Positions 34,191 through 45,324 of a stretch of 64,000 bases of DNA are shown in pieces. The notes beneath the pieces are model-generated. The model worked only from the letters and a program-made list of their open reading frames with translations, was not told the origin of the DNA and searched no databases. How positions within the stretch are numbered: the first letter of the stretch is position 1; each line of letters begins with the position of its first letter. This DNA is from Limnoperna fortunei (Eukaryota; Mollusca; Bivalvia; Mytilida; Modiolidae), in contig OX104119.1 in assembly GCA_944474755.1 (NCBI GenBank), positions 84,324,896 to 84,388,895 on the forward strand, given 5' to 3'. Position numbers and translations under genes: made by a program.

Positions 34191-37100
34191 GATGATATGG
34201 TGTTGTCCTCGATTTCTTCATACCAGTCAAATTGCACAACTCTTTAATCGCATTACTCTCAAAGCTTCCACCTTGGTCAGAATGGATCCGCTGTGGTATT
34301 CCATAGTGGAGAATAAAGTGATTAAAGAGTGCCTGGGCAGTTGTTCTAGCTGTCTGGTTTCTTGTAGGTACGGCTTGAGCGTATCTTGTGAAGTGGTCTG
34401 TAATCACCAGTATGTTCTGGTACCCTCCTTTAGAACGCTCGAGTGAAAGATAGTCCAAACAAACTAGCTCCAGGGGAAATCTGGTAGTGATGCTGACCAG
34501 TGGTGCTTTCTGACTGCTGGCAGGTGTCTTTCTTTTGATGCATCTACCACACTGCTTAATCCAATTATCAACTGATCTGTCCATGCCTGGCCAGTAGAAT
34601 CTATCACGCAGGAGTGAAAGAGTTCTATCCTTTCCAGGATGACCCATGTCATCGTGCAGAGCTTGCAGAACAGTGTCGATATGGGCAGATGGTAAAACCA
34701 GTTGTGACTTCCTGTCGTCTTCAATCAATACATTTCTGTGAAGAACACCATCTTTTAGATACAGATGTTGAAATTGTCTTAAAAGTGGTGAAGATCCAAC
34801 TTCTTCTACTGTAGGTTTCTTTCCCTGTTTCACAAATCCCAAGAATGGTTTTATCTCTGGATCCATGGCTTGTGCTTGAGCCCAGTCAATTAAATCTTCT
34901 TCAGGCTCATCATCATCAGTAGACGGTATTACATCTGGGTTAATGGCTAAATTTTCCACATATGCCTTTGGATGTGTCGAGTTGCATATAGCTTGTACAG
35001 ACTCTATGGAGATAGTCTCTGTATTGTTGGAATCTGTAACAGGAATACGGCTAAGAGCATCTGCATCTGCATTGTTCTTCCCAGGACGATAAACGATGTC
35101 AAAATTGAAGGCCGCAAGTGCTGCCAACCATCTATGTCCAGTGGCGTCAAGCTTAGCTGTTGTCAACACATATGTCATGGGATTATTATCAGTAAGTACT
35201 GTAAAGTTGCTGCCATACAGATAATCTCGTAGTTTGTCGCAGACAGCCCACTTTAAGGCGAGAAACTCCAATTTATGTGGTGGGTAACGTTTCTCTGCTT
35301 TGGAAAGACCTCTGCTAGCATAACTGATAACTCGTTTGATCCCATTCTGTTCCTGGTATAACACAGCTCCTAACGCAGTTCCAGATGCATCAGTGTGCAA
35401 CTCATACGGCAGATCGCTGCAAGCGTATCCTAGGATAGGTGCTGATACCAAAAGCTCCTTAAGTCTTTCGAAAGCTTTGTCCTGGTCTGGTCCCCAGTGC
35501 CATGGTTTCTGTTCATGTTTCTTAGACTTCTTGGATGTTGGTATTGGCATTAAATCAGTCAATGGTCTGCTTATTTGGCTGAACTGTCGGATGAAACGAC
35601 GATAATACCCCACAAATCCAAGAAATCGTCTAACATCTTCGGGGTTGGTTGGTTTCGGCCAATTTACCACCTTTTCAGTCTTATCAGGGTCAATCTCGAC
35701 ACCATCCGCTGATACAACATGACCTACGTATTTAACTTTTCTTTTGAAGAAAGAGCATTTGTCCGGTGCTAGCTTCATGTTGTGCTCACGGATTCTGTCA
35801 AAAACTAGGCGGAGATTCTCCAACTGCTCCTCAAACGTTCTGCCAAAGATGATCACATCGTCAATAAATATGCAACAGATCTTCATGTGCAAATCTGATA
35901 AACACTCCTCCATCATTCTTTGGTAGGTAGCTGGCGAATTGGTCAAACCAAATGGCATCCTGTTATATTCATAGAACCCTAGTGGACCAACTGTAAACGC
36001 TGTTCTCTCTTTATGCTCTTCTAACAACTCGACTTGATAATATCCGCTCTTCATATCAACAGTCGTAAAAAATGTACTGCCAGCTAGACAATCAAGCAGA
36101 TCTTCTACTCTTGGTAAGGCGTAGCTGTCCTTTTTGGTAAGACGGTTCAGCTGACGATAGTCAACACACATCCTTAGTTTTCCATTCTTCTTACGTACTA
36201 GAACAACGTTGGATGCATAAGGACTATGTGATGACCTGATGGTACCATTTGCCAGTAACTGTCTTAGATGTGCTTTAACCTCGTCAAACATTGCTGGTGG
36301 TATCCGTCTGTATCGTTGCTTAAATGGTGTATCATCAATCAGATCAATTCGGTGTTTAACTGCGGTGTTGCCAATGTCTGTTTCATCTTTTGAAAATATA
36401 TCCTCATATGATGTAATAAATTGTATTCCTTTATTTAGTTGTTCTTCAGTCAAGTCGCTTGTTGTTATCTCCACCTGATCTAAAATGGGCGTTGTTGATG
36501 TTAAATTCTCGGGTTCATGTTCAATTCTGACTGGTTGGATTTCACAAAGTATAGCTTTCGGTTGTATGGTAATAGTTCTTGTGGTCACATTGGCAATCTG
36601 CACATCTATTGGTCCACTATTTTTGTATCTATATTCAATGAGAGCTGGTTCTATTTCTAAATCTTTGTAATTCGGTTGTAAACAAGATGAAAGTAACATG
36701 GCTGGAGTTGTACTATAAGGGAGTTCTTTGTCTGTATATCCTGGAATCTGTACTGTAGAATTTGGCTTGATGGTAATTGGTGTCTTACTTGCATTTCTTA
36801 CAACTGCCAAAGTGTTGTTGTTGCGTAAAAGTTCCTTTTCTCTCAGAGCAATAGTACGAAAAGTCAAATACCATGGTGTTGTGAGGTTTGCTGACTGCAA
36901 ATAGTTATTTCCATGTTGATCTTTTAAAGAATCCATGATATGATGTAGTATATTGGTACCAATTAGTAATGGAATGTGATTGTTGTATGTGCTATCAGGA
37001 ACTACAAGCCAAATGCCTGGATAAGATTCCTTCTGATGTGGAAGCTGTATGTCTCCTTCAATGTATCCTTCATATGGCAACTGTTTACCACTTGCACATT

Positions 37101-37284
37101 CTATATCCAATAAGGTGTTGATTTGATGTAATGGCTGGTCAGATAAGTGATCGTTGTAATATGTATGGCTGATTGTGGATACAGTTGATCCCGTGTCCAA
37201 TAAGCTCTTAACTATTCTCCCATTAAGTACCACTTCAGTCTCTGTTGGGTGTCCAAAAAGTCCTGGTGGTATATTAATTGTCAT
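34135..37284 (-). pseudogene. Gypsy pol: protease, reverse transcriptase, RNase H, integrase N-terminal half
   Basis: 1049 codons on the minus strand. In order: aspartic protease with DTGS (37186-37197), RT with [21 protein letters not shown] and FIDD (about 35855), RNase H with [15 protein letters not shown] and [10 protein letters not shown], the integrase zinc site [20 protein letters not shown]...CGRCIKRK, and the core with D in LVCLDYLS and D in HSDQGGSF. This is the Ty3/gypsy order with integrase last. The frame leaves the integrase at TPYHPM, just before the catalytic E. The first Met is immediately upstream of the protease. gag should precede it but is absent because of a deletion that reaches into the LTR. 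Confidence 0.88.
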
Positions 37285-37320
37285 AGGACCTGAAGATGTG
37301 GTAGAAGAACATAAGCCTAT

Positions 37321-38289
37321 CGACGGTTAAAGTAACAGTTAAGTTATCAACTGCTATATTTACACTTATACAAAAATATCACAATATTAAAAGATAATCT
37401 TGTGTGTATGCGGAAATGAGGTGCATACAAAGTATTTATTTTAAATACATGTAACAGATCGACCGCACAATATAATGTATACAAAAATATAACAATACAA
37501 AACCTACCTCACATGTTTGTGCGAAGGCTGCGCTAGTATTTCACTAAATGGTGGTCAGCAATACACCAAAGTTACAATCTACAGAATAAATAATTAACAC
37601 TAATAAATTACAAGTCTAAAACCATTGGTGCAAATAATGCACACTCTCGTTTTATTTCTCTTACCATTTTATTCTGAATTATCTGTTTTAACGATATTTA
37701 AATAAATTCATAAACACTCAGTCAATCAGGTTTTAAGATTTACTTTAAACAAGGTTTAGGAATTTTAGCTATATTATAAAATTTAACTGTTTTATATAAA
37801 TTTACCAATTACTAAATTTATACAAGTTTTATATTTATTACCGTTCATTACACATACAGTTCATCTGCACACCTTTCAGACATACATTCAATCACTCACG
37901 CAAAATCTCACACCAAGAGGAACTAAGAATTTTACTATTAAAGATGTTAGTATAAAGAACAGAACTAACCTCTCTGGAAAATATTTCAAACTCCAAAAGC
38001 ATCAAAACCAATTATCAGAAAACCAAAACCAAGTATCAAATATGACCATGAAAAATGTCTGCGTCTGACTATCACAAAACAATGGCCAATTCTACTAAGA
38101 TTCCCGCCTAAAATACCAGGTGACCACAACTCAATCAAGACTTAGTTGACCACTAAATGTCACACCTGAATGAACATAACTATAACCAATGACCAAGTGT
38201 AAACACTGACAAGCAGCAATTGAAAATATAATATTAAAATAATAACAACAATGAATACACAATAAAATATAAAATATCACTCTGCCACA
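37321..38289 (-). repeat. Gypsy 5' LTR, truncated at its internal edge
   Basis: 969 bp matching 23862-24830 with one difference seen. The outer end (minus-sense TGTGGCAG) is intact and followed outside by AACA. The inner end stops at CGACGG, 329 bp short of the full LTR, and joins directly to sequence 37 bp from the pol ATG. The junction shows the partly shared word TAAG(T/C)CTA. Confidence 0.85.
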
Positions 38290-38936
38290 AACATAACAGA
38301 AACATATTTTTCAACGTTCAAGTCATTAAAATAGATATCAAGATATCAAGATATAAAAGTTTACTTAGTTTTTATTTAATTTTTAAATTCACCAATGCAC
38401 ATATTTTTGGTAATTGTAATGTTTAAAAGACAAATGGGTTTTTTTCAGCCTGTTAGCGCTAGAAATTTTTGACCTGTACTCGGTAAAATCAAGCTGAATC
38501 TATCTAGGTTTTCATTTTCGCTTAATTCATAAACTGCGTTTTTTATAACTTTTGAATCTTTACTCAAATATTAGCCGAGGGGGTGATTTATGTAGACAAA
38601 TGTCTCCTGAAATCGACAAATGAAAATTGTTCAAGAAACTAAATTGAATAGTACATGTATTTGTTTAAAATCATGATCACACCGGTGGTTGTACTTTTGT
38701 ATTTTAAATTATTTTCATGTCCGACCACTCCGTTCATTGGTTTATAAACTATATTTAATTATAAAGATTTTTCTTTGTCATGAAGTATTGTACGTTTATG
38801 ATAAAATGACAGCTGTTTCTTTTTTCAAATAATGATTATAATAATGATTTAAAAAAATGAAACAATTTTCTGATATGTCATTATTTTGAACTCGTATGTT
38901 ATTTTTATACTGTAAAAGAAAGAATCCTAAAAATCC
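38290..38936. other. Non-coding interval right of the gypsy provirus
   Basis: AT-rich unique sequence, no gene or repeat recognised. Confidence 0.4.
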
Positions 38937-39053
38937 ATCCTCCCAACTCAGGGATTCTGAGTCCGCGTTTGCTCCACCATCATATGTAAAATGTGCGATG
39001 TCCGGGATGATGGTAGAGCGAACGCGGACTCGGAACCCTTGACTTGGGAGGAT
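38937..39053. repeat. 117-bp inverted repeat (47-bp arms, 23-bp loop)
   Basis: Left arm 38937-38983 begins ATCCTCCCAACTCAGGGATT and right arm 39007-39053 ends TTGACTTGGGAGGAT. They pair at 41 of 47 positions, and about half of the mismatches would be G:U in RNA. The GC content is well above the flanks. It may be a fold-back element or a transcribed hairpin. The minus-strand open frame across it is a by-product. Confidence 0.85.
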
Positions 39054-40769
39054 CATAATTCCTTCGACTGTATATGAAGTCTAGTTTTATAGTTTTCAAA
39101 TATACAATTACTAGGATTTTGCCATTTTTTCGCTTGAGGGCCAAAGATTGTTGATTACGTTAAAATATAAGGCTATAACAGAGTTGTTGTTTAAATCTTT
39201 GGGTTGTTAAGTTTAATCCTTTTTATTCGTGATAGTCCCATAACAAACAGAAGCGTCCTTAAATAATGATGTTCTATAGATATATTATCTCTATATCGAA
39301 GTTCAAATTATCATTCTCTACACATAAAGAACGTATTTGAGGTAGCACAACCGGCATAAAGGGTGACGTAATATTAATGTCAGTAACGTATAGTTTATGA
39401 TTCCTGGCACGTTTTAAATAATCTGAAAACGTAAGGAAAATCAATAATTAAATTTTAAAACTTTAAATTTATATTTTTGATGTGAAAAATAACCCAAATA
39501 AGCACGGTCAGCAATGCTGGCATGAATTTGGGTCCTTAATGATTAATATAAATGCGACCTACCTTTATATTGAACCTTAACATGGTTTGTTAGTCTAAAT
39601 AATATTACTAACACTCCAAATTAAAAAATATAGTATTAAAAATGCCTTTTAATATATTCCGGCCCATATTGACAAGTGCTTATTAAATACGGACAACTTA
39701 GTTTTATGAGGACATGAGCCGATGAGCCGATTGGTTGCAATAAGAAATATCAAAGATTGTGAAAACCGGCCATTGATGGCATTAAAAACGTGTAAGTATG
39801 CTTCTTGAAAGCCAAATAGTAAGGTTTATATGTCCAAGGTATAAACATTAACTCCATGAAGCCATGTATAGGAAATTATTGTTGGGCTAAGGTTAAGTAA
39901 GAAATATTGACAAATTCAGCCAATGTTGTTGTAATGACAATTTTTTTTTTTTTTTGGGGGGGGGGGGGGGTAAATATTTTGAGATCTTTACTGTGGAATT
40001 GCTTGACACTATATTTGCATGTAATTTTTCATTTTGCACATTCCACAAAGAACTACAACAGCAGTGGTTCATTTTATAGTAAAATTACGAGTTAGATTTA
40101 ATAACTTTTAATAACTAAAGATCTTTAACAAAAATTATAAAATTACAATAGGGATTCATAACTTTATACCACATTCTTCATGAGTAAAAGACAACGAAAG
40201 GAATAACACATATTAAGTAATCTGGTAATCTAACGGAAAATCAAATAATTTCAACAAAATGAAATTAAATTTCAACGTTCAAAAGACAACGATTGTTATA
40301 CGAACAATTGTCTGAACGAAAAATAAAACTTTTCTACTTAATATTTTAACTAATGTCCATCTAGCAGATTTCTATGGATACTTAGGCCTGGTGTTTAATT
40401 GTTTAATTATTATGGTAGTTTTACGTCAGCCAATAAAAGCTGTATGAATAGACTAGAAAAGCACTTTTTACACTTTATTCGAATATTCGAAAATACAAAA
40501 ACTATTGTTACAGTATTAGTCATTGACTTAGAAATAAAACGTTTCCATAGATTGATAGCCCCGCTTATTTTATTCCTATGAAGTATAGGGCTGCGGAACT
40601 GTGATAGTATTAACGAAATTATTTCCCAGTTTGGTAGATAAATACGGAACATTAGAACACAACTATACATGATTTATGGAGAGTTCGGTGTCTGTCCATT
40701 ACACATTACAATTAAAATAATGATGATTACATTTTGGAGAAAATTATTACAATCTGGGGATAAATTACG
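39054..40769. other. Non-coding interval with T15/G15 tract
   Basis: Unique AT-rich sequence. At 39941-39970 a run of 15 T is followed directly by 15 G, a mutable homopolymer pair. No gene recognised. Confidence 0.5.
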
Positions 40770-40925
40770 CACTCGACTCCAATCTTAATTGACAAGGATT
40801 GCCAGTTTTCCTATCGAAGGTCGGGGGTTCTCCCGGGTACTCCGGTTTCCTCCCCCATAAAAACTACAAGTCATGAAATAGCTGAAAAATTGCAGAAAGT
40901 GGCGTTAAACATCATTCAATCAAAA
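40770..40925 (+). mobile_element. 5'-truncated SINE
   Basis: Begins inside the body at ACTCGACTCCAATCTTAATT and continues through TTCCTCCCCCATAAAAACTA to GGCGTTAAACATCATTCAAT and CAAAAAACAAA. The tRNA-derived head is absent. Confidence 0.8.
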
Positions 40926-41633
40926 AACAAAACCAAATACTTTACATAGATCTATGTTTAGTATGTACAACATAACAGTTTCAGTAGATTAATTAAGTAT
41001 AATATATACCTGGTGACTCTGGGTCTAATGAATATAGGGAGAAAGTGTTTAGTTGGACGGTTGTTAAAATAAACAAAATGTAATATAAATTTTTCACGCG
41101 GGGGGGGGGGGGGAGGGGGGTTATAAAACAGGACCTAATCATACATGTATATTGAATTATTAAATCAGACCTATTCATATAATGTATTACTGTACATCCT
41201 CATTGACAAAATAGTACATTTACTACCAAAATTATCAAGTGATGTTAATGGAGCTTAACATGCTTAAGATGAGAATTGAAGCATGGGTATATTTAGATAA
41301 TTTACAACTACCCAATGATATACCTCTCTATGAAAAAAGCTACCTTTTCATATATTTTGGATAGGTAAAAAAGTTACCCATTCGGGCCGTAAATCCGTAT
41401 TACCTTATATATACCAAGTTACCCGCCCCCACCCCCCGAACGTTTTGCGAAATGATTCTCAGCCATTAACAGCTTAAACTTATTCGTCAACGGGTGAATA
41501 ATGTTATCTCCTGAAAAAAATGATTTTGGATTAGAACCATTTTTGGCAAAATTGTTCAAAGAAATATAAACCTTATTTGTAAATAAGGTACCTCGAATCT
41601 AAGAATTCCGATCGAAACTGGGTGCCGGGTGAA
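40926..41633. other. Non-coding interval with G-rich run
   Basis: A run of about 24 G with one A break lies at 41100-41120. Nothing else recognised. Confidence 0.4.
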
Positions 41634-42290
41634 TATGTAACGGTAGAGCATGAAATAATCACATGTCACCTCCGGGGATCGAACCCGGGATCTCAATATT
41701 GCCAGCCATCTCTCTAACCAAGTGAGCTAAATAAGTACTCCGTTAGCTCAGTCGATTTTGACTGGCTATATACCTACTACCTGCTAAAACGCAGATAGGC
41801 CTCCTGTTACACTCTCCCCCTTATAAAGAATCATCATACTCAGGATGATTCACAACAACCCCGACAAATCCTCCATGTGGTTTTTTCAGTTGAGCGCCAA
41901 ATGTAACGGAAGAGCATGAAATAATCACATGTCACCACCAGGGATCGAACCTGGGATCTGTATTGCCAGCCAGCCCTCTAACCAAGTGAGCTAAAGAAGT
42001 ACTCCGTTAGCTCAGTCGATTTTGACTGGCTATATACCTACTACCTGCTACAACACATATAGGCCTCCTGTCACAAATATAAGGAGATAAGCGCCAAATG
42101 TAACGGTAGAGCATGAAATAATCACATGTCACCACCGGGGATTGAACCTGGGATCTCAGTATTGCCAGCCAGCCCTCTAACCAAGTGAGCTAAATAAGTA
42201 TTCCGTTAGGTCAGTCGATTTTGACTGGCTATATACCTACTACCTGCTAGAACGCAGATGGGCCTCCTGTTACAAATATAAGGAGATAAG
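41634..42290. repeat. Three tandem units of about 210 bp with tRNA-like cores on the minus strand
   Basis: Units start at about 41636, 41890 and 42100 with TGTAACGGTAGAGCATGAAA. On the minus strand each holds TTAGCTCACTTGGTTAGAG (A-box) and CCGGGTTCGATCCCCGG (T arm with paired stem in unit 1), which is a tRNA-derived head. On the plus strand each also has CCGTTAGCTCAGTCGATTTT, a second D-arm-like word in the opposite direction. The second and third units are about 209 bp apart. The first has about 45 extra bases at its end. The anticodon arm is not convincing, so this is a tRNA-derived repeat rather than tRNA genes. Confidence 0.75.
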
Positions 42291-42309
42291 ATAGAATCTG
42301 TACACGCCG

Positions 42310-42376
42310 CCCAAGTCAGTCAGTCGGTCGGTCGGTCCGGTCGGTCGGTCGGTCAGTAATAAGTAAGTAAGTAAGT
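42310..42376. repeat. (CGGT)n and (AAGT)n microsatellites
   Basis: CAGTCAGTCGGTCGGTCGGT with one C insertion, followed by GTAATAAGTAAGTAAGTAAG. Confidence 0.9.
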
Positions 42377-42429
42377 CTTGTGCACCCTGCGAATTACCCC
42401 CGATATCACCAAAACTTCGTAACAAATGT

Positions 42430-44275
42430 AACCAGTGCAACAGCCATCCACACCACCAACTCCACCAGGATACCGTTTGTATCCGTTTCAGTGCATATGC
42501 TGACTTCTTTTACTACAAAGGACCCAATTACCTAGTCATAGTAGATAGATACTCTAATTGGCCAATTGAGGAAAGAGCACATAATGGAGCACAAGGATTA
42601 GTTGATATTCTTCGGTGGTCTTTCGTTACTTAGGGAATTCCGGATGAGCAATCATCTGATGGAGGACCCGAGTTCACGGCATCAATAACACGACAATTCC
42701 TTAAATCAGGGGTGTAAACCATCGACTCTCGTCCGTGGCGTTTCCTAATAGCAACTGCTGAGCGCAAATTGGTGTTAAAACAGTTATGCATATGATAACC
42801 GAGAACACTGGCCCAAGTGGAGAACTCGATACAGACATGATTCAGAGAGCAATCTTGCAATTACCGCTATACTCCAGACAATAAACTTTCACCTGCCATG
42901 TAACTGTAACTGTAAATCTGTAAAAACCGTCTTTATCAGGCGAACCACTTCCATAACGGATGTGTAGATCCTAATCCTTATAAAATCCTCAGTAGAATAA
43001 AAGTAATATAAGCTGACTGGCGACGACGAATATGTACACTTAAGGAAATCTCCAAATATCAGCGGAACACAGAAGAAATCTAAAATAATCTAAAAGTAAT
43101 CTAAAAAAAAAGCTCTGCTTTACCCATTATACAATTGTCACAAACTTTTCTCAAACATGGTTAGACTTATTTCGTACTGATTATGGTACTTCTGAGATGA
43201 TGCATTGCATAGCATATTATTAGAGTGTCCAATTCGAGATGAGTGTCTTTGTCAATGAAGTGAAATTTCGAGCTGTCAATCACCAGCTGCAACAGAAGTT
43301 CGTTGTTTCCCAGGATTTCCTGCACTAGTGAAGCATCAACTGCCTTGAGTGAGCATTCTCTGATGAGCGGTAGAAATTTATCTCTGACGTGGCTCAGTTT
43401 GTTGCATGTCAAAAGGAAATGTTGACGATCTTCAGTATCGATCATGCACAGGGGACATAACGATGTAACAGGTTGTTTCGAGAACATGTTTGTTTTGGCA
43501 GGCCTATCATGATAGATTTCATACATTCTCTTCCTGGGAGATACGAACCACGTGACACATGGCAAGACACATTAATGCGCAGGGAAGAAGCGCTACGTAA
43601 TATTAGACATATGAAAATTTCTGAAAAACTCTCAGAACACACAAAACATCTTCCCCGTTAGAGGCAGGACATTTTGTTCGTATCCAGAACCAATTTGGAC
43701 CAAATACTCTGAAATGGGATAAAACAGGACGTGTAATAGAAGTCCGCCAATTTGATCAGTATGTTATAAGCATTGATGGATCAGGCAGAGTAACATTATG
43801 AAATAAGAAGTTCCTTCGGAAATTAAAGCACCAGTTGAAAAACATGTGATTGATGTTTCAGGCAAAATATTGCAAGCAGATAACTGGCTCAACTTCGCTT
43901 GACAAATTATACTCTCCAAATATAGATGGAAAGACAAAGGGCAATATTCCACAAAATCTTCTAAACCTGGTCCATAATCAGCGCCCAGCGGCAACAAATG
44001 ATGATAATTCCACCACAGGACGAAGAAAGTCTTTACCATAAGGACAATTTCACCGCACAAGACCCAACCTTACAACACAAGTCTACTACGACTGAACGTG
44101 GTTCGCCATCAAAATCATCTGTACCGCCAAAGCCACACTCTAGCTCTAGCAATGATAAAATGCAAAATGAATCTCCAAAGCAATCACTTCAGTGCAGCAC
44201 CACACCACGTCGTTCAACATGAATGAAGATAGAGCCAAAGTGGATACGTGATTATGTCAAAGAATAGAATTGTTT
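42430..44275 (+). pseudogene. Decayed Ty3/gypsy integrase of a second family, split by inserted sequence
   Basis: Plus-strand fragments in order: ADFFYYKGPNYLVIVDRYSN (42501 onward, integrase core D), then an internal stop, then GIPDEQSSDGGPEFTASITR (second D region). These are followed by MITENTGPSGELDTDMIQRA and a frame-shifted TPDNKLSPAM (to about 42905). After a gap come FGRPIMIDFIHSLPGRYEPR (about 43490), TWQDTLMRREEALR, and the C-terminal IQNQFGPNTLKWDKTGRVIE (about 43690-43800). An RRST/PKWIRDYV-type tail lies at about 44210-44270. Stops and shifts make it dead. It differs from the 33-38 kb gypsy family. Confidence 0.8.
42906..43490 (-). mobile_element. LINE C-terminal fragment inserted in the gypsy remnant
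   Basis: About 585 bp separate two adjacent parts of the gypsy integrase. Inside, on the minus strand, 43490-43167 encodes SLCPLCMIDTEDRQHFLLTC followed by NKLSHVRDKFLPLI, the zinc-knuckle tail of a LINE-type reverse transcriptase. The first codons of that open frame (left of SKQPVTSL) are antisense gypsy. The exact edges and a target duplication were not resolved. Confidence 0.65.
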
Positions 44276-44392
44276 GTTTGTTTGAATGAAGTTTAACGAC
44301 ACTTTCGGGAATTTTTCAGCTATATCATGGCGTCCAGTTTTTATTGGGGGAGGAAGCTGGAGTAACCGGAGAGAACCCCCGATCAAAGAATA
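44270..44392 (-). mobile_element. SINE 3' fragment
   Basis: Minus strand CGGGGGTTCTCTCCGGTTAC, CAATAAAAACTGGACGCCAT, AGCTGAAAAATTCCCGAAAG and a CAAACAAACAAAC tail. It is missing its head. Confidence 0.75.
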
Positions 44393-45324
44393 GAAGAAAA
44401 TTACATAAGAAAGAAGAATTATTTAACATTAACTTTACAGCCTGTCTTTTCTTATCATTGACCATTTGCATTGAATTAAATAGTGTTGACATTCTATGCT
44501 TGTACAAGGATTTAACAAGATTACTTTTCCGTATTTTAGTTGCAGTTTAACATGTCGAATCATAGTAGTGACATTTATCAGTCATCAATATCTATCGTGC
44601 TACAGGCATGAATGACTTGCAGGGGGAGGGATAGAGGAATATATTTTAGTCACCAATCATACTATTATTAGTTTATTTGTTTTCATATCTGATCTCTATC
44701 ATTTTTTGCTAACAAATAGATGGTAAAGAAAACAGTTATTAACTCATTTAATACCCGAGGTAGGCCTACATATAACCTTGTGCTAGACACCCTGTCCCTG
44801 TCAGACAGCTATCCCCTTGTTTCCTTGAACTTAGGCACCAAATCAGCTCATAACCAAGGTGGTCCATACATGTACCCTCATTTATATCTTGAACCCAGAA
44901 ACATTGACCATGTCTCAAATTGAGCCATTCGGCTTTTAAGGGACCTACCCGATCTGTTATGATCGACTTTGACCAAATTTGATATTTCATCAATAGTTCG
45001 CTGTTCCATGACACCAACAAACTACTTGAACACTTCTCTTACTATGTCAGGAAGAACTGGATTTTAAAAAGGTCTATCCCCCCCAATTCCATTGAAATTA
45101 CTAATTTTTTACCTATTTTGTCTAATTTGTATTATTGTTTATGAATTTATTTTCCTTATGCCGCCAATCGGCTTATACATGAGAAGAACCTAAATGTACC
45201 CTTCATATAGACCTTAGGGCCATCCACCTTATTTCCGTCTCACACTGTATGCAACAGCTAAAAGTGGACTTTTGAAATGAAAAAAATTGTAAACAGTCGT
45301 CGAAATGGCATCTAAAAGCAACTG
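44393..45324. other. Non-coding interval
   Basis: No gene or repeat recognised. Short open frames at 44720-44923 and on the opposite strand lack motifs. Confidence 0.4.

Larger units (their letters stand above)
23533..38289 (-). mobile_element. Ty3/gypsy provirus interrupted by a BEL/Pao element
   Basis: On the minus strand the order is 5' LTR (38289-37321, truncated), pol (37284-34135, then 34190-33085 in another frame), a gap filled by the BEL element, the last internal bases with polypurine tract (24926-24831), and the 3' LTR (24830-23533). The canonical LTR ends are TGTGGCAG...CTGCTACA in minus sense, with a four-base target duplication AACA at 23529-23532 and 38290-38293. Removing the BEL insertion and one copy of its 5-bp duplication leaves about 6.6 kb. 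gag and the primer-binding site are missing. The shared 969 bp of the two LTRs show one visible difference (G/T near 23940 / 37400), so insertion was recent. Confidence 0.85.
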
